A DNA stretch of 12,364 nucleotides. It comes from an uncultured Clostridium sp. (lineage in GTDB: Bacteria > Bacillota > Clostridia > Lachnospirales > Lachnospiraceae). Positions within the stretch are counted from its first letter, which is position 1. Every line of letters begins with the position of its first letter. The stretch spans positions 1 to 12,364 of the forward strand of contig CALAAS010000005.1 of NCBI GenBank assembly GCA_937885015.1. Reading direction: 5' to 3'. The position numbers were made by a program, and so were the translations under genes. Positions 1 to 7,171 of this stretch are shown piece after piece. Under the pieces are notes generated by a model. The model was not told where the DNA came from and did no database searches. It saw only the letters and a program-made list of their open reading frames with translations.

Positions 1-395
1 TTATCAGCGACGGTTTGTCTTCCATGGCGGTGGAAGCGAATGCGGAACGAATTGTTCCCGTGCTGGAGGAAGGACTTCGGGAAAAGGGAATTCGCCTTGG
101 AACGCCTGTTTTTGTCCGTTATGGGAGAGTTGCCGCTCAGGATCGGATCGCAGAGCTGACAGGAGCAAAGGTGGTCTGCTCGCTCATAGGAGAAAGACCG
201 GGACTGGCAACCGGTGAAAGCATGAGTGCGTATCTTGCTTATGGAGCAAAAGTGGGAATGCCGGAGGCACGAAGAACCGTTGTCTCGAATATTCATCGAG
301 ATGGGGTGGCTGCTGTGGAGGCAGGAGCATATCTGGTAGATTTAATTTCTTTGATTCTGGAGCAGAAGGCCAGTGGTGTAGATTTAAAGAAATAG
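1..395 (+). CDS. eutC: Ethanolamine ammonia-lyase small subunit EutC, 3' end only
   Basis: About 130 C-terminal residues of EutC are visible; the reading frame is already open at the window edge (first full codon at base 3), so the start lies upstream. EutC is the small subunit of the adenosylcobalamin-dependent EutBC lyase, which splits ethanolamine into acetaldehyde and ammonia inside the microcompartment lumen. Recognition rests on the segment beginning ISDGLSSMAVEANAER and on the conserved stretch GERPGLATGESMSAYLAYG, both closely matching the C-terminal half of enterobacterial EutC. The gene ends with TAG, 8-11 nt before eutL. The N-terminal region, where EutC of enteric bacteria carries its encapsulation peptide, is outside the window. 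eutA and eutB would be expected just upstream, but that is inference. The family call is secure. Confidence 0.95.
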   Translation, partial: ISDGLSSMAVEANAERIVPVLEEGLREKGIRLGTPVFVRYGRVAAQDRIAELTGAKVVCSLIGERPGLATGESMSAYLAYGAKVGMPEARRTVVSNIHRDGVAAVEAGAYLVDLISLILEQKASGVDLKK

Positions 396-406
396 GGGGC
401 GATGTG

Positions 407-1060
407 GTGCTGGGAAGAAAGCTGCATACGAATATTTTAAGTGCCAGGATCCTGCCCAATGCCTCTCCTGCATTGCTGGAACAGTTTTCTCTTGGACCGG
501 AGGAAAAGAGTCTTGGGATTTTTACGACCGATTGCGATGACGTATCGTATACGGCTTTGGACGAAGCGACGAAAAAAGCAGATGTATCTGTAGCCTATGC
601 AAGGAGCATGTATGCCGGAGCCGGAAATGCCAGTACGGCATTGGCTGGAGAATTTATCGGAATTTTATCAGGAAAGGATCCGGAATCCGTTAAAAGCGGA
701 CTGGAGGCAGCGTTTTCTCTGATTGAGCAGGAAGCTCACTTTTATACGGCAAACGAGGATGAAACAATTGTGTACTATGCGCACTGTATTTCTCGGACAG
801 GTTCTTATCTGTCTGCGCAGGCGGGGATTGCGCCGGGGGAAGCGCTGGCCTATCTGATCGCGCCTCCTTTGGAGGCCACCGTTGGCCTGGATGCAGCATT
901 GAAGGCTGCGGATGTGCGCCTTTGTACATATTATGGGCCGCCTACGGAAACAAATTTTGCAGGAGGACTTTTGACAGGTACACAGGCGGCCTGTCAGGCG
1001 GCCTGCGAAGCGTTTGCGGCCTGTGTCTGCCAGGTGGCGGGAGAGCCTGTGGCATTTTAG
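407..1060 (+). CDS. eutL: Microcompartment shell protein EutL (tandem BMC domain trimer)
   Basis: The protein is about 217 residues, the usual EutL length. It carries two circularly permuted BMC domains in tandem and assembles as a trimer forming a pseudohexameric shell tile; in characterised EutL the central pore can gate. Diagnostic stretches are CDDVSYTALDEATKKADV, ARSMYAGAG, RTGSYLSAQAGI, AYLIAPPLEATVGLDAALK and the end segment TGTQAACQAACEAF, all close to E. coli EutL. The start is uncertain between two adjacent GTG codons at 404 and 407; the AGGGGG at 394-399 is 4 nt from the first and 7 nt from the second, so 407 is preferred. It sits directly after eutC and 38-47 nt before eutE, in an operon. 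The family is certain; only the start is not. Confidence 0.95.
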   Translation: MLGRKLHTNILSARILPNASPALLEQFSLGPEEKSLGIFTTDCDDVSYTALDEATKKADVSVAYARSMYAGAGNASTALAGEFIGILSGKDPESVKSGLEAAFSLIEQEAHFYTANEDETIVYYAHCISRTGSYLSAQAGIAPGEALAYLIAPPLEATVGLDAALKAADVRLCTYYGPPTETNFAGGLLTGTQAACQAACEAFAACVCQVAGEPVAF

Positions 1061-1107
1061 AGAGAAACTTGGGAGGAATATTTGGAAGAAGAAAGGATGT
1101 GGTACAC

Positions 1108-2610
1108 GTGGGTTTGGATCTGGATTTGCAGTCCATTCAGGAAGTGAGAGACCGGATCTGCCGGGCAAAAAAGGCCCAGGAACAGCTGGCGCTGTTGTCT
1201 CAGGAGCAGCTGGATACAATCTGTGAGGAGATTACAAAATCCTGCATGAAAAATGCCAGGGAACTGGCGGAAATGGCTGCCAGGGAAACCGGGTTTGGAT
1301 GCGCGGAGGATAAGGTGCTGAAAAACCAGCTGGGCAGTCAGATTACCTGGGAATCGATTAAGAATATGAAAACGGTGGGGATTCTGCGGGAAGATACGGA
1401 GAAGAAGATATGGGAGATTGGTGTGCCAGTTGGTGTCGTGGCAGCGCTGATTCCATCCACCAACCCAACGTCAACCGTCATGTATAAAAGCCTTATTTCC
1501 ATAAAGGCAGGAAACGCCATTGTTATAAGTCCTCACCCGGGCGCCAGGGGATGTATTGAGAAAACCTGTCAGATTATCAGGGAGGCAGCAGAGCGGGCAG
1601 GAGCGCCGGAGGGGACGATCGAATGTATTTCTCTGGCAACGCCGCAGGCGACAGAGACTCTTTTGAAGCATCCGGATGTGGGAATGATTTTGGCAACAGG
1701 AGGAGAGGCGATGGTTCATGCAGCCTATTCTTCCGGGAATCCGGCCTTGGGAGTGGGCCCCGGAAATGGGCCTTCCTATATCGAACATACGGCAGATATC
1801 CGGCTGGCGATAAAGCGGATCATAGCGTCGAAAACCTTTGATAACGGTACGATCTGTGCGTCAGAGCAGTCAATTGTCACGGAGGCTTGTATTGCCGGCC
1901 AGGTAGAGGAAGAATTGGAACGTCAGGGCGGATATTTTCTGTCCCCGGAAGAATCCGACCGTCTGGGAGCATTTCTTCTGCGGGCCAATGGAACGATGAA
2001 TCCTCAGATTGTCGGGAAAACGGCACTTCGGATTGGTGAGATGGCGGGACTTAAGATTCCGGAAGGAACCAGGGTGCTAATTTCACGCCAGGATCCGCAG
2101 AAGGTCGGGAGAAAAAATCCCTACTCACGCGAAAAGCTTTGTCCGGTTTTGGGGTATTATGTGGCAGATGGCTGGGAGGATGCCTGTGAGCTTTGTATCC
2201 GGATTTTAAAAAATGAAGGAGCAGGACATACGATGACACTTCACACCCGCAATGAGGCTGTGGTGCGGGAGTTTGCGCTGAAAAAGCCGGTTTCCAGGAT
2301 TCTGGTTAATACACCCGGGGCCCTGGGGGGCGTAGGAGCCACGACAGGACTCGCTCCGGCCCTGACGCTTGGGTGCGGCGCAGTGGGAGGAAGTGCTACT
2401 TCGGATAATATTACACCGATGCATCTGATCAATATCCGGCGGGTTGCATATGGACTTTTAGAGCTGGAGGATTTGCGGCCAGAAGAGCCGGAGACAGAGT
2501 GTGTCAGAAAAACCGCCACAGCGAAGAGCGAAATGGAATTTTCCAAACAGGATGTGGAGGCGATTACGCGGGCAGTTCTGGAGCGCCTGAAAACCCGGGG
2601 AGTCCGGTAA
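1108..2610 (+). CDS. eutE: CoA-acylating acetaldehyde dehydrogenase, EutE type, with C-terminal encapsulation peptide
   Basis: This enzyme would oxidise acetaldehyde with NAD+ and CoA to acetyl-CoA in the compartment lumen. The aldehyde dehydrogenase fold is shown by the cofactor-binding region with STNPTSTVMYK, the glycine-rich LATGGEAMVHAA, and FDNGTICASEQ, which contains the catalytic cysteine (Cys250 in this numbering, codon 1855-1857). The open frame runs upstream into eutL, but the EutE-like sequence begins only near GLDLDLQ. GTG at 1108 has AAAGGA (1092-1097) 10 nt upstream and gives 500 residues; GTG at 1099 is the alternative. The enteric EutE N-terminal targeting helix (MNQQDIEQVVKAVL) is absent here. 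A similar helix, QDVEAITRAVLERL, instead sits at the C terminus after a low-complexity linker (about residues 462-477). It lies between eutL and eutM. Function is confident from family membership; the targeting role of the tail is inferred. Confidence 0.93.
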   Translation: MGLDLDLQSIQEVRDRICRAKKAQEQLALLSQEQLDTICEEITKSCMKNARELAEMAARETGFGCAEDKVLKNQLGSQITWESIKNMKTVGILREDTEKKIWEIGVPVGVVAALIPSTNPTSTVMYKSLISIKAGNAIVISPHPGARGCIEKTCQIIREAAERAGAPEGTIECISLATPQATETLLKHPDVGMILATGGEAMVHAAYSSGNPALGVGPGNGPSYIEHTADIRLAIKRIIASKTFDNGTICASEQSIVTEACIAGQVEEELERQGGYFLSPEESDRLGAFLLRANGTMNPQIVGKTALRIGEMAGLKIPEGTRVLISRQDPQKVGRKNPYSREKLCPVLGYYVADGWEDACELCIRILKNEGAGHTMTLHTRNEAVVREFALKKPVSRILVNTPGALGGVGATTGLAPALTLGCGAVGGSATSDNITPMHLINIRRVAYGLLELEDLRPEEPETECVRKTATAKSEMEFSKQDVEAITRAVLERLKTRGVR

Positions 2611-2668
2611 AGCAGGCAAAGAAACTATAACATAAAAATAATTGAAAAAAGAGAAAAGGAGAAACGAG

Positions 2669-2965
2669 ATGGGAGCATTACAGGCACTGGGAATGATTGA
2701 AACAAAGGGACTGGTAGGATCAATTGAGGCGGCGGATGCCATGGTAAAGGCAGCAAATGTAACGCTGATTGGAAAAGAGCATGTCGGAGGCGGCCTGGTT
2801 ACCGTTATGGTTCGCGGCGATGTGGGGGCAGTGAAAGCGGCTACGGATGCCGGCGCTGCCGCAGCGGCAAAGGTGGGAGAACTGGTATCTGTACATGTGA
2901 TTCCGCGTCCCCATGGCGAGGTTGAGATGATCCTTCCGTCCATTCCGTCCGCAGAAGGAAAATAA
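2669..2965 (+). CDS. eutM: Microcompartment shell protein EutM (single BMC domain hexamer)
   Basis: A 98-residue protein with one canonical BMC domain, forming the hexagonal tiles that make up most of the shell facets. It begins MGALQALGMIETKGLVGSIEAADAM in family style, here with only the core ALGMIETKGL needed for recognition. The pore loop region HVGGGLVTVMVRGDVGAVKA is near identical to EutM and PduA/PduJ type proteins. ATG at 2669 is chosen because AAGGAG (2656-2661) lies 7 nt upstream; the frame opens earlier at a TTG, which would add a basic tail not seen in the family. It is the only canonical single-domain BMC-H in the window, so it is likely the main facet protein. The preceding 58 nt are A-rich and show no hairpin. 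EutM is preferred over EutK because there is no C-terminal nucleic-acid-binding extension. Confidence 0.95.
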   Translation: MGALQALGMIETKGLVGSIEAADAMVKAANVTLIGKEHVGGGLVTVMVRGDVGAVKAATDAGAAAAAKVGELVSVHVIPRPHGEVEMILPSIPSAEGK

Positions 2966-2971
2966 TTTTTT

Positions 2972-3703
2972 ATGATTGTTATAACCGAAGCGGATCTGCG
3001 GGCAAAGCGGCTGGAAAAAATGGAATTCCATGTTCCGGAGGGGGCGTTTGTGACGCCCCTGGCCCGGGAATATCTGCGGGACAGGGGGATTCGTCTTTTA
3101 TGGGATGCAAGTCCGTTTCAGTCCATGTCCCGGGATGAACAGAGTTCATCTGTTCCGGGAAAATATGTGGATGCGGAAACGGGGAAGACATATGCAGAAA
3201 AGCCAGAGCATATGACCCATTTGCGCGGAAACCGGCTGGTGTCCAAAAGCCATCCCAGAATTGCCTTCCGGGGGAAACTGGATGGCCTTCAGGCGCGCAT
3301 TCTTCTGTTGCAGGCGGAAACAGAGCGGGAAGGACTGTGTCGGGACCTGGGAGACCTTTTGACATACGTGCAGGAGATCCTGGGAGCCGAGGTAAAAGAA
3401 ACGTTTCTGGGAGAATGGAGATTGTTTGGTATGGACAGCAAGACTGTCCGGGAAATCTCCCATCATGTTCGAAGGGAGTTTGGATTTGATCATCCAATTC
3501 CGGTGCATACCATGGGGCGTACGGCTCTGGAACTGAACCTTCTGCGGACGGAGGTTCGGGAAGCTGAGCTATTTGCAGTTCAGGCGTTCGGCTGTGAGGA
3601 TCCGTTTGGAATCATAGAAGCTATGAACCGTATGAGCAGTGGTGTTTACATTGTATTTTGCCGTGTTCTGGCGGGGTATTACGATAAAACAGGGGGTGCA
3701 TAG
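2972..3703 (+). CDS. eutT: Corrinoid adenosyltransferase EutT, cysteine-motif-free type
   Basis: EutT transfers adenosine from ATP to reduced cobalamin, making the coenzyme B12 that EutBC needs. The 243-residue product has two parts. Residues 1-44 form a small module (VITEADLRAKRL through FVTPLAREYLRDRGIRLLW). From about residue 80 to the end is the cobalamin adenosyltransferase helical domain, recognised by EHMTHLRGNRLVSKSHPRIAFR, MGRTALELNLLRTEVREAEL and EAMNRMSSGVYIVF, which match enteric EutT. The cysteine cluster HX11CCX2C that binds iron in Salmonella EutT is missing: the equivalent region (about residues 64-84) contains no cysteine. This resembles the metal-independent Listeria type. 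ATG at 2972 follows AGAAGGAA by about 12 nt. It ends 3 nt before pduL. PduS, two genes further on, could supply the reduced cobalamin. Confidence 0.93.
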   Translation: MIVITEADLRAKRLEKMEFHVPEGAFVTPLAREYLRDRGIRLLWDASPFQSMSRDEQSSSVPGKYVDAETGKTYAEKPEHMTHLRGNRLVSKSHPRIAFRGKLDGLQARILLLQAETEREGLCRDLGDLLTYVQEILGAEVKETFLGEWRLFGMDSKTVREISHHVRREFGFDHPIPVHTMGRTALELNLLRTEVREAELFAVQAFGCEDPFGIIEAMNRMSSGVYIVFCRVLAGYYDKTGGA

Positions 3704-3706
3704 AAA

Positions 3707-4603
3707 ATGGACAGGCAGAGAATGGAAGAGATAATCGCCCGTGTGGTTGCGGAATGTCAAAAAGCTGAAAGCGGGGCGTGGATGGAACAAACGCCGTTTT
3801 CGGTTCCGGTAGAGGTTTCTGCCAGACATGTGCATCTGACCAAAGAGGCGATAACCGCACTGTTTGGGGCGGGGAAAAAGCTTACGCCGAAAAAGAATTT
3901 ATCACAGCCAGGACAGTTTTTAAGTGAAGAACGTTTGACGCTTGTTACATCGAAAGGGGTTCTGGAGCAGGTGGCTGTTCTGGGGCCGGAGAGGTCTGCT
4001 GTGCAGGTGGAATTATCTGCGACAGATTGCCGGAATCTGGGGATAAAAGCGCCGGTACGCCTGTCCGGAGATCTTTCAGATGCTGGGGATGTGTATCTTC
4101 TGGGACCCAATGGTTTTTTTGAGGCCAGAGGAAGTGTGATTATTGCCAGATCTCATGTACATATGCGGCCGGAAGAGGCTGAAAAAGCCGGAATTAAGGA
4201 CGGAGACAAGGTGCGGGTAACTCTGGGACAGGAAAGAAAACTGACGCTGGAGGATGTGATATGTCGGGTCAGCGATACGGCGGCGCTGGCGATGCATATT
4301 GACTTTGATGAGGCAAATGCCTGTATGCTGCCGAAAAATGCAGAAGCTTTTCTGGAAAAGATCCGGCAAAAAGATGAAAAATGCAGTCACAGTGCCAGCA
4401 TGGGGCATGTAAGTCAGGAGCGAGACAGAGAGGATGGAGAAATGTTATGGGATGGCGGTCTCATAACGGAAAGCCAGGCCAGAGGAGTTGCCGGGCGTAA
4501 GGGAACCTGTCTTTGCCTGAAATCGGGAACCATTGTAACTCCATCTGCCCAGGATGTATTGAGGCATGCTGGAATAGAAGTGGTTTTCCGGAGCGGGAGG
4601 TAG
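3707..4603 (+). CDS. pduL: PduL-type phosphotransacylase with N-terminal encapsulation peptide and extra C-terminal module
   Basis: PduL (often named EutD in Firmicutes eut loci) moves acetyl from CoA to phosphate, recycling CoA inside the compartment and yielding acetyl phosphate. Residues 1-20 (MDRQRMEEIIARVVAECQKA) form an amphipathic encapsulation helix. The catalytic region, about 32-215, has the zinc-binding histidine motifs SARHVHL (His41, His43) and SHVHM (His150, His152), plus AMHIDFDEANAC near its end. After a charged linker come residues 252-295, ending in GTIVTPSAQDVLRHAGIEVVF. This module is not part of ordinary PduL, which is about 210-220 residues; the total here is 298. It resembles the N-terminal module of the neighbouring EutT. 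ATG at 3707 follows AGGGGGTG by about 8 nt. It is not the Pta-like EutD of enteric bacteria. Confidence 0.93.
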   Translation: MDRQRMEEIIARVVAECQKAESGAWMEQTPFSVPVEVSARHVHLTKEAITALFGAGKKLTPKKNLSQPGQFLSEERLTLVTSKGVLEQVAVLGPERSAVQVELSATDCRNLGIKAPVRLSGDLSDAGDVYLLGPNGFFEARGSVIIARSHVHMRPEEAEKAGIKDGDKVRVTLGQERKLTLEDVICRVSDTAALAMHIDFDEANACMLPKNAEAFLEKIRQKDEKCSHSASMGHVSQERDREDGEMLWDGGLITESQARGVAGRKGTCLCLKSGTIVTPSAQDVLRHAGIEVVFRSGR

Positions 4604-4607
4604 ATAA

Positions 4608-4883
4608 ATGCTGATCGGAAGAGTAATTGGCCATGTATGGGCAACCAAGAAAGAAGAGGCTTTGAACGGACACAAGCTTATGATTGTCAAGGAGGAAATG
4701 ACAGACGTAAAGCGAGGAGCCGTTTTTGTGGCGGCTGACTCGGTGGGAGCAGGAATCGGGGAGCAGGTTCTGATTGTAAATGGAAGCACGGCCCGTAGAG
4801 CGCTGGGATCCGATGAGGTTCCTGTTGACAGTACCATTGTTGGAATCATTGATTCTATGGAAGTGGATGGAAAAAAAGGGTGA
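4608..4883 (+). CDS. eutN: Microcompartment vertex protein EutN (CcmL/EutN pentamer)
   Basis: A 91-residue beta-barrel protein of the EutN/CcmL/PduN family, which forms pentamers that cap the vertices of the polyhedral shell. Recognition rests on the N-terminal MLIGRVIGHVWATKKEEAL, the central LMIVKEEM, AADSVGAGIGEQVLIVNG and the tail DSTIVGIIDSMEV, all in family order and at the usual length. ATG at 4608 follows GGGAGG (end of the preceding gene) by 7 nt, with only 4 nt between the two reading frames. It is the only pentamer gene in the window, so it would be required to close the shell. The call is secure; the symbol could equally be pduN, but the surrounding eut genes favour eutN. Confidence 0.95.
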   Translation: MLIGRVIGHVWATKKEEALNGHKLMIVKEEMTDVKRGAVFVAADSVGAGIGEQVLIVNGSTARRALGSDEVPVDSTIVGIIDSMEVDGKKG

Positions 4884-4895
4884 TGAAGGATGCAG

Positions 4896-6236
4896 ATGAA
4901 AGAGGTAATGTATGAAGCCGGTCTGGTAGGATGCGGCGGGGCCGGCTTTCCCACTCATGTAAAATACAGCGGCGGAAAAATAGATACAGTCATTATAAAT
5001 GGAGCGGAGTGTGAACCTCTTTTGCAGACGGATCAGTATTTGATGCGCCATTTTGCCGGGAGACTCGTAAAGACAGCAGAAAAGCTGCGGATAGAAGCTG
5101 GGGCAAAGCAGTGTATTTTTGCGCTGAAAAAGACGTATCTGGCTGAAAAGGAAGCATTGGAAGAGGCTGTACGGGAAAGCGGCGGGGCAGTAACATTATG
5201 TCTTCTTGACAGCTTTTTTCCGGCCGGTGATGAGCAGACATTGGTGTATGAGGTAACGGGGCGAATTGTTCCGCCTGCGTCTATCCCTCTGGATGTGGGC
5301 TGCGCTGTTACTAATGTGGCTACGCTTCTTGGGATTGCGGATGCGATGCAGGGAAATCCCTTTACCGATAAGTATTTGACTGTAACCGGGGCAGTAAAAG
5401 AACCGGTTGTGGTGCGGGTTCCGCTGGGAACACCAGTTTCTGAAGTGCTGAAACTGGCTGGCGGTCCGTTGATTTCAGATTATATCCTGGTAAATGGCGG
5501 CCCGATGATGGGGAAAGTGCTGGAGGATGAGAACCATGCGTGGGTAACGAAGACCATGTCTGGCCTTCTGGTTCTTCCGGCAGACAGTGCTGTGGCCAGG
5601 AGGGCCAGGGCTTCGGTGGCTCATATGATGAATCTGGCTAAATCAGCCTGTATTCAGTGTCGCTACTGTTCGGATTTATGCCCGCGCGCTTTGCTGGGCC
5701 ATCCGTTGCGGCCCCATCAGATTATGCGGAAATTTTCTTCGGGAAGAGAAATCGGAGACCTTCTGGAGGATGCGGACATCCGAAATGCGGCGCTGTGCTG
5801 CGAGTGTGGTGTATGTGAGGTTTTTGCGTGTCCCATGGGTCTGCAGCCCAGACGGATTAACGGTTTGATAAAAAAGGAGCTTTCTGAGGCGGGAATTCGC
5901 TGGCAGGGTCAAAAAGAGGGATTACTGGTTCAGAGGGAGAGAGCGGGAAGGAAAATCCCGACAGGCCGGGCGGCAGCCAGGGCAGGTGTAGGGGCCTACG
6001 TAAAACAGAAAACAGATACATACCGGGAACTGAATGACGGAGAAGTAACCTTTGTTCGTCTGGAATTGCGCCAGGGGATCGGTGCCCCATCCATCCCGGT
6101 GGCTGGCGATGGAGCCTGGGTAAAAAGGGGAGAACGGATTGCAGAGTGTCCGGAGGGAAAGCTGGGCAGTAATTTACACGCCTCCATAAGCGGCGTGGTA
6201 TCAGTACGGGAAACATATATGGAAATCCGGGCATAA
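4896..6236 (+). CDS. pduS: PduS-type cobalamin reductase (RnfC-like flavin and iron-sulfur protein)
   Basis: PduS is a membrane-independent relative of RnfC that uses NADH and FMN to reduce cob(III)alamin, feeding the adenosyltransferase. The glycine-rich flavin/NADH site GLVGCGGAGFPTHVK lies near the N terminus and an SLBB-like region sits around residues 160-205. Two [4Fe-4S] motifs follow: CIQCRYCSDLCP (Cys252, 255, 258, 262) and CCECGVCEVFACP (Cys301 or 302, 304, 307, 312), the latter with the four-residue last spacing also found in known PduS. About 446 residues matches PduS of Salmonella. Two ATGs compete: AAGGA at 4886-4890 overlaps ATG 4890, so ATG 4896, 5 nt downstream, is preferred; an AGGG at 4877-4880 could still serve 4890. 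The gene is unusual in a eut locus. It is followed at 12 nt by its known Pdu partner type, a PduT-like shell protein. Confidence 0.92.
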   Translation: MKEVMYEAGLVGCGGAGFPTHVKYSGGKIDTVIINGAECEPLLQTDQYLMRHFAGRLVKTAEKLRIEAGAKQCIFALKKTYLAEKEALEEAVRESGGAVTLCLLDSFFPAGDEQTLVYEVTGRIVPPASIPLDVGCAVTNVATLLGIADAMQGNPFTDKYLTVTGAVKEPVVVRVPLGTPVSEVLKLAGGPLISDYILVNGGPMMGKVLEDENHAWVTKTMSGLLVLPADSAVARRARASVAHMMNLAKSACIQCRYCSDLCPRALLGHPLRPHQIMRKFSSGREIGDLLEDADIRNAALCCECGVCEVFACPMGLQPRRINGLIKKELSEAGIRWQGQKEGLLVQRERAGRKIPTGRAAARAGVGAYVKQKTDTYRELNDGEVTFVRLELRQGIGAPSIPVAGDGAWVKRGERIAECPEGKLGSNLHASISGVVSVRETYMEIRA

Positions 6237-6248
6237 GGAGGCAGAAAG

Positions 6249-6794
6249 ATGGAGTCGATCGGAATTTTAGAGAGCGGAAGCATTGCGCGGGGAATTGAGG
6301 CGGCGGATGCAGCGTTGAAAGCGGCGGAAGTCACGCTTTTATATGCTAAAATGGTATGCCCGGGGAAATATACGATCCTGTTTTATGGTGATGTGGCAGC
6401 GGTTCAGTCTTCTGTCGATACCGGGGCGGCTGTTTTAGAGGAATTTCTCATTGATTCAGTTGTGATTGCGAGAGTTCATCCCCAGGTTATACGCGCTCTG
6501 CAGCTGACATCGGAACCGGGGCAGCTTAATGCGGTGGGGGTTATGGAATTTTACAGCATTACAGCTGCCATTTACGCGGCGGATGCTGCGGCAAAAGCGG
6601 CAGAGGTGACATTGATGGACATTCGCCTGGGAATTGGAATCGGCGGAAAATCCGTGGTAATTCTGACGGGAGATGTGTCTGCAGTTTCGGAGTCTGTGGA
6701 GAGCGGGATGGAGCTTGGCAGCCGGAAGGGACTGGCATTTGGGAGTACCGTAATTCCCAGTCCTCGTCGTGAAATTTTTGAAGAGCTGATATAG
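6249..6794 (+). CDS. pduT: PduT-like tandem BMC shell protein with iron-sulfur cysteine
   Basis: The 181-residue product has two BMC domains in tandem (about 1-90 and 93-175) and would form a trimeric pseudohexamer in the shell. The first domain begins MESIGILESGSIARGIEAADAAL minus the usual small changes; only SIGILESGSIARGIEAAD is needed to match PduT. Cys37 in KMVCPGKYT lines up with the cysteine in TICPGKF of Salmonella PduT (Cys38), which ligates a [4Fe-4S] cluster at the three-fold pore. The second domain contains GVMEFYSITAAIYAADAAAKAAEV and ends in FGSTVIPSPRREIF in the same way as PduT. An AAGGAGG 7 nt before the ATG is a strong ribosome binding site and overlaps the pduS stop. Location next to pduS supports a shared electron-transfer role, which is inference. 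Confidence 0.92.
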   Translation: MESIGILESGSIARGIEAADAALKAAEVTLLYAKMVCPGKYTILFYGDVAAVQSSVDTGAAVLEEFLIDSVVIARVHPQVIRALQLTSEPGQLNAVGVMEFYSITAAIYAADAAAKAAEVTLMDIRLGIGIGGKSVVILTGDVSAVSESVESGMELGSRKGLAFGSTVIPSPRREIFEELI

Positions 6795-6805
6795 AGAGGG
6801 ATAGC

Positions 6806-7168
6806 ATGCAGGAGAAAAGTCCATTTGACACAAAGCAGAGAATCATACAGGAATTTGTTCCAGGAAAGCAGGTAACCATGGCTCATCTGATTGCCAACCC
6901 GGATGAAGATCTGTATAAAAAACTGGGCGTGGTCAGCAAAACCCGAGGCGCTCTGGGAATTTTGACTATCACTCCCAGTGAGGCAGCTATCATCGGAGCT
7001 GACGTGGCGAGAAAAGCGGCGGAAATTGAAATCGTGTTTGTGGATCGGTTTTCCGGATCCCTGGTTATCTGCGGCGATGTATCGGCGGTGGAGGCGGGAC
7101 TTAAGGATGTTTTGCGTGTTCTGGGCGATGTGCTGCAGTTTACACTGACAGAAATAACGAGGTCCTGA
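6806..7168 (+). CDS. eutS: Microcompartment shell protein EutS (permuted BMC domain hexamer)
   Basis: EutS has a circularly permuted BMC domain and in other bacteria forms a bent hexamer thought to help shell curvature. The 120-residue product contains RIIQEFVPGKQVTMAHLIAN, almost identical to E. coli EutS, then GALGILTITPSEAAIIGADV, VDRFSGSLVICGDVSAVE and a tail ending in TEITRS. It is about nine residues longer than E. coli EutS, partly from a short extra N-terminal stretch (QEKSPFDT) before the conserved segment. ATG at 6806 follows GAGAGGGA by about 6 nt. It lies 11 nt after the pduT-like gene and 3 nt before eutP. In many operons eutS comes first; here it is near the 3' end, beside eutP. 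EutS is preferred over PduU because of the close N-terminal match. Confidence 0.94.
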   Translation: MQEKSPFDTKQRIIQEFVPGKQVTMAHLIANPDEDLYKKLGVVSKTRGALGILTITPSEAAIIGADVARKAAEIEIVFVDRFSGSLVICGDVSAVEAGLKDVLRVLGDVLQFTLTEITRS

Positions 7169-7171
7169 GTC

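Noticed and set aside
922..1107. In-frame upstream extension of the EutE reading frame starting at ATG 922
   Set aside because: It overlaps the conserved 3' part of eutL in another frame, has no resemblance to EutE, and lacks a ribosome binding site; the GTG at 1108 fits better.
2722..6310. Identical 18-nt stretch AATTGAGGCGGCGGATGC in eutM (2722-2739) and the pduT-like gene (6293-6310)
   Set aside because: Both encode the same conserved BMC segment IEAADA with similar codons; homology explains it without a mobile repeat.
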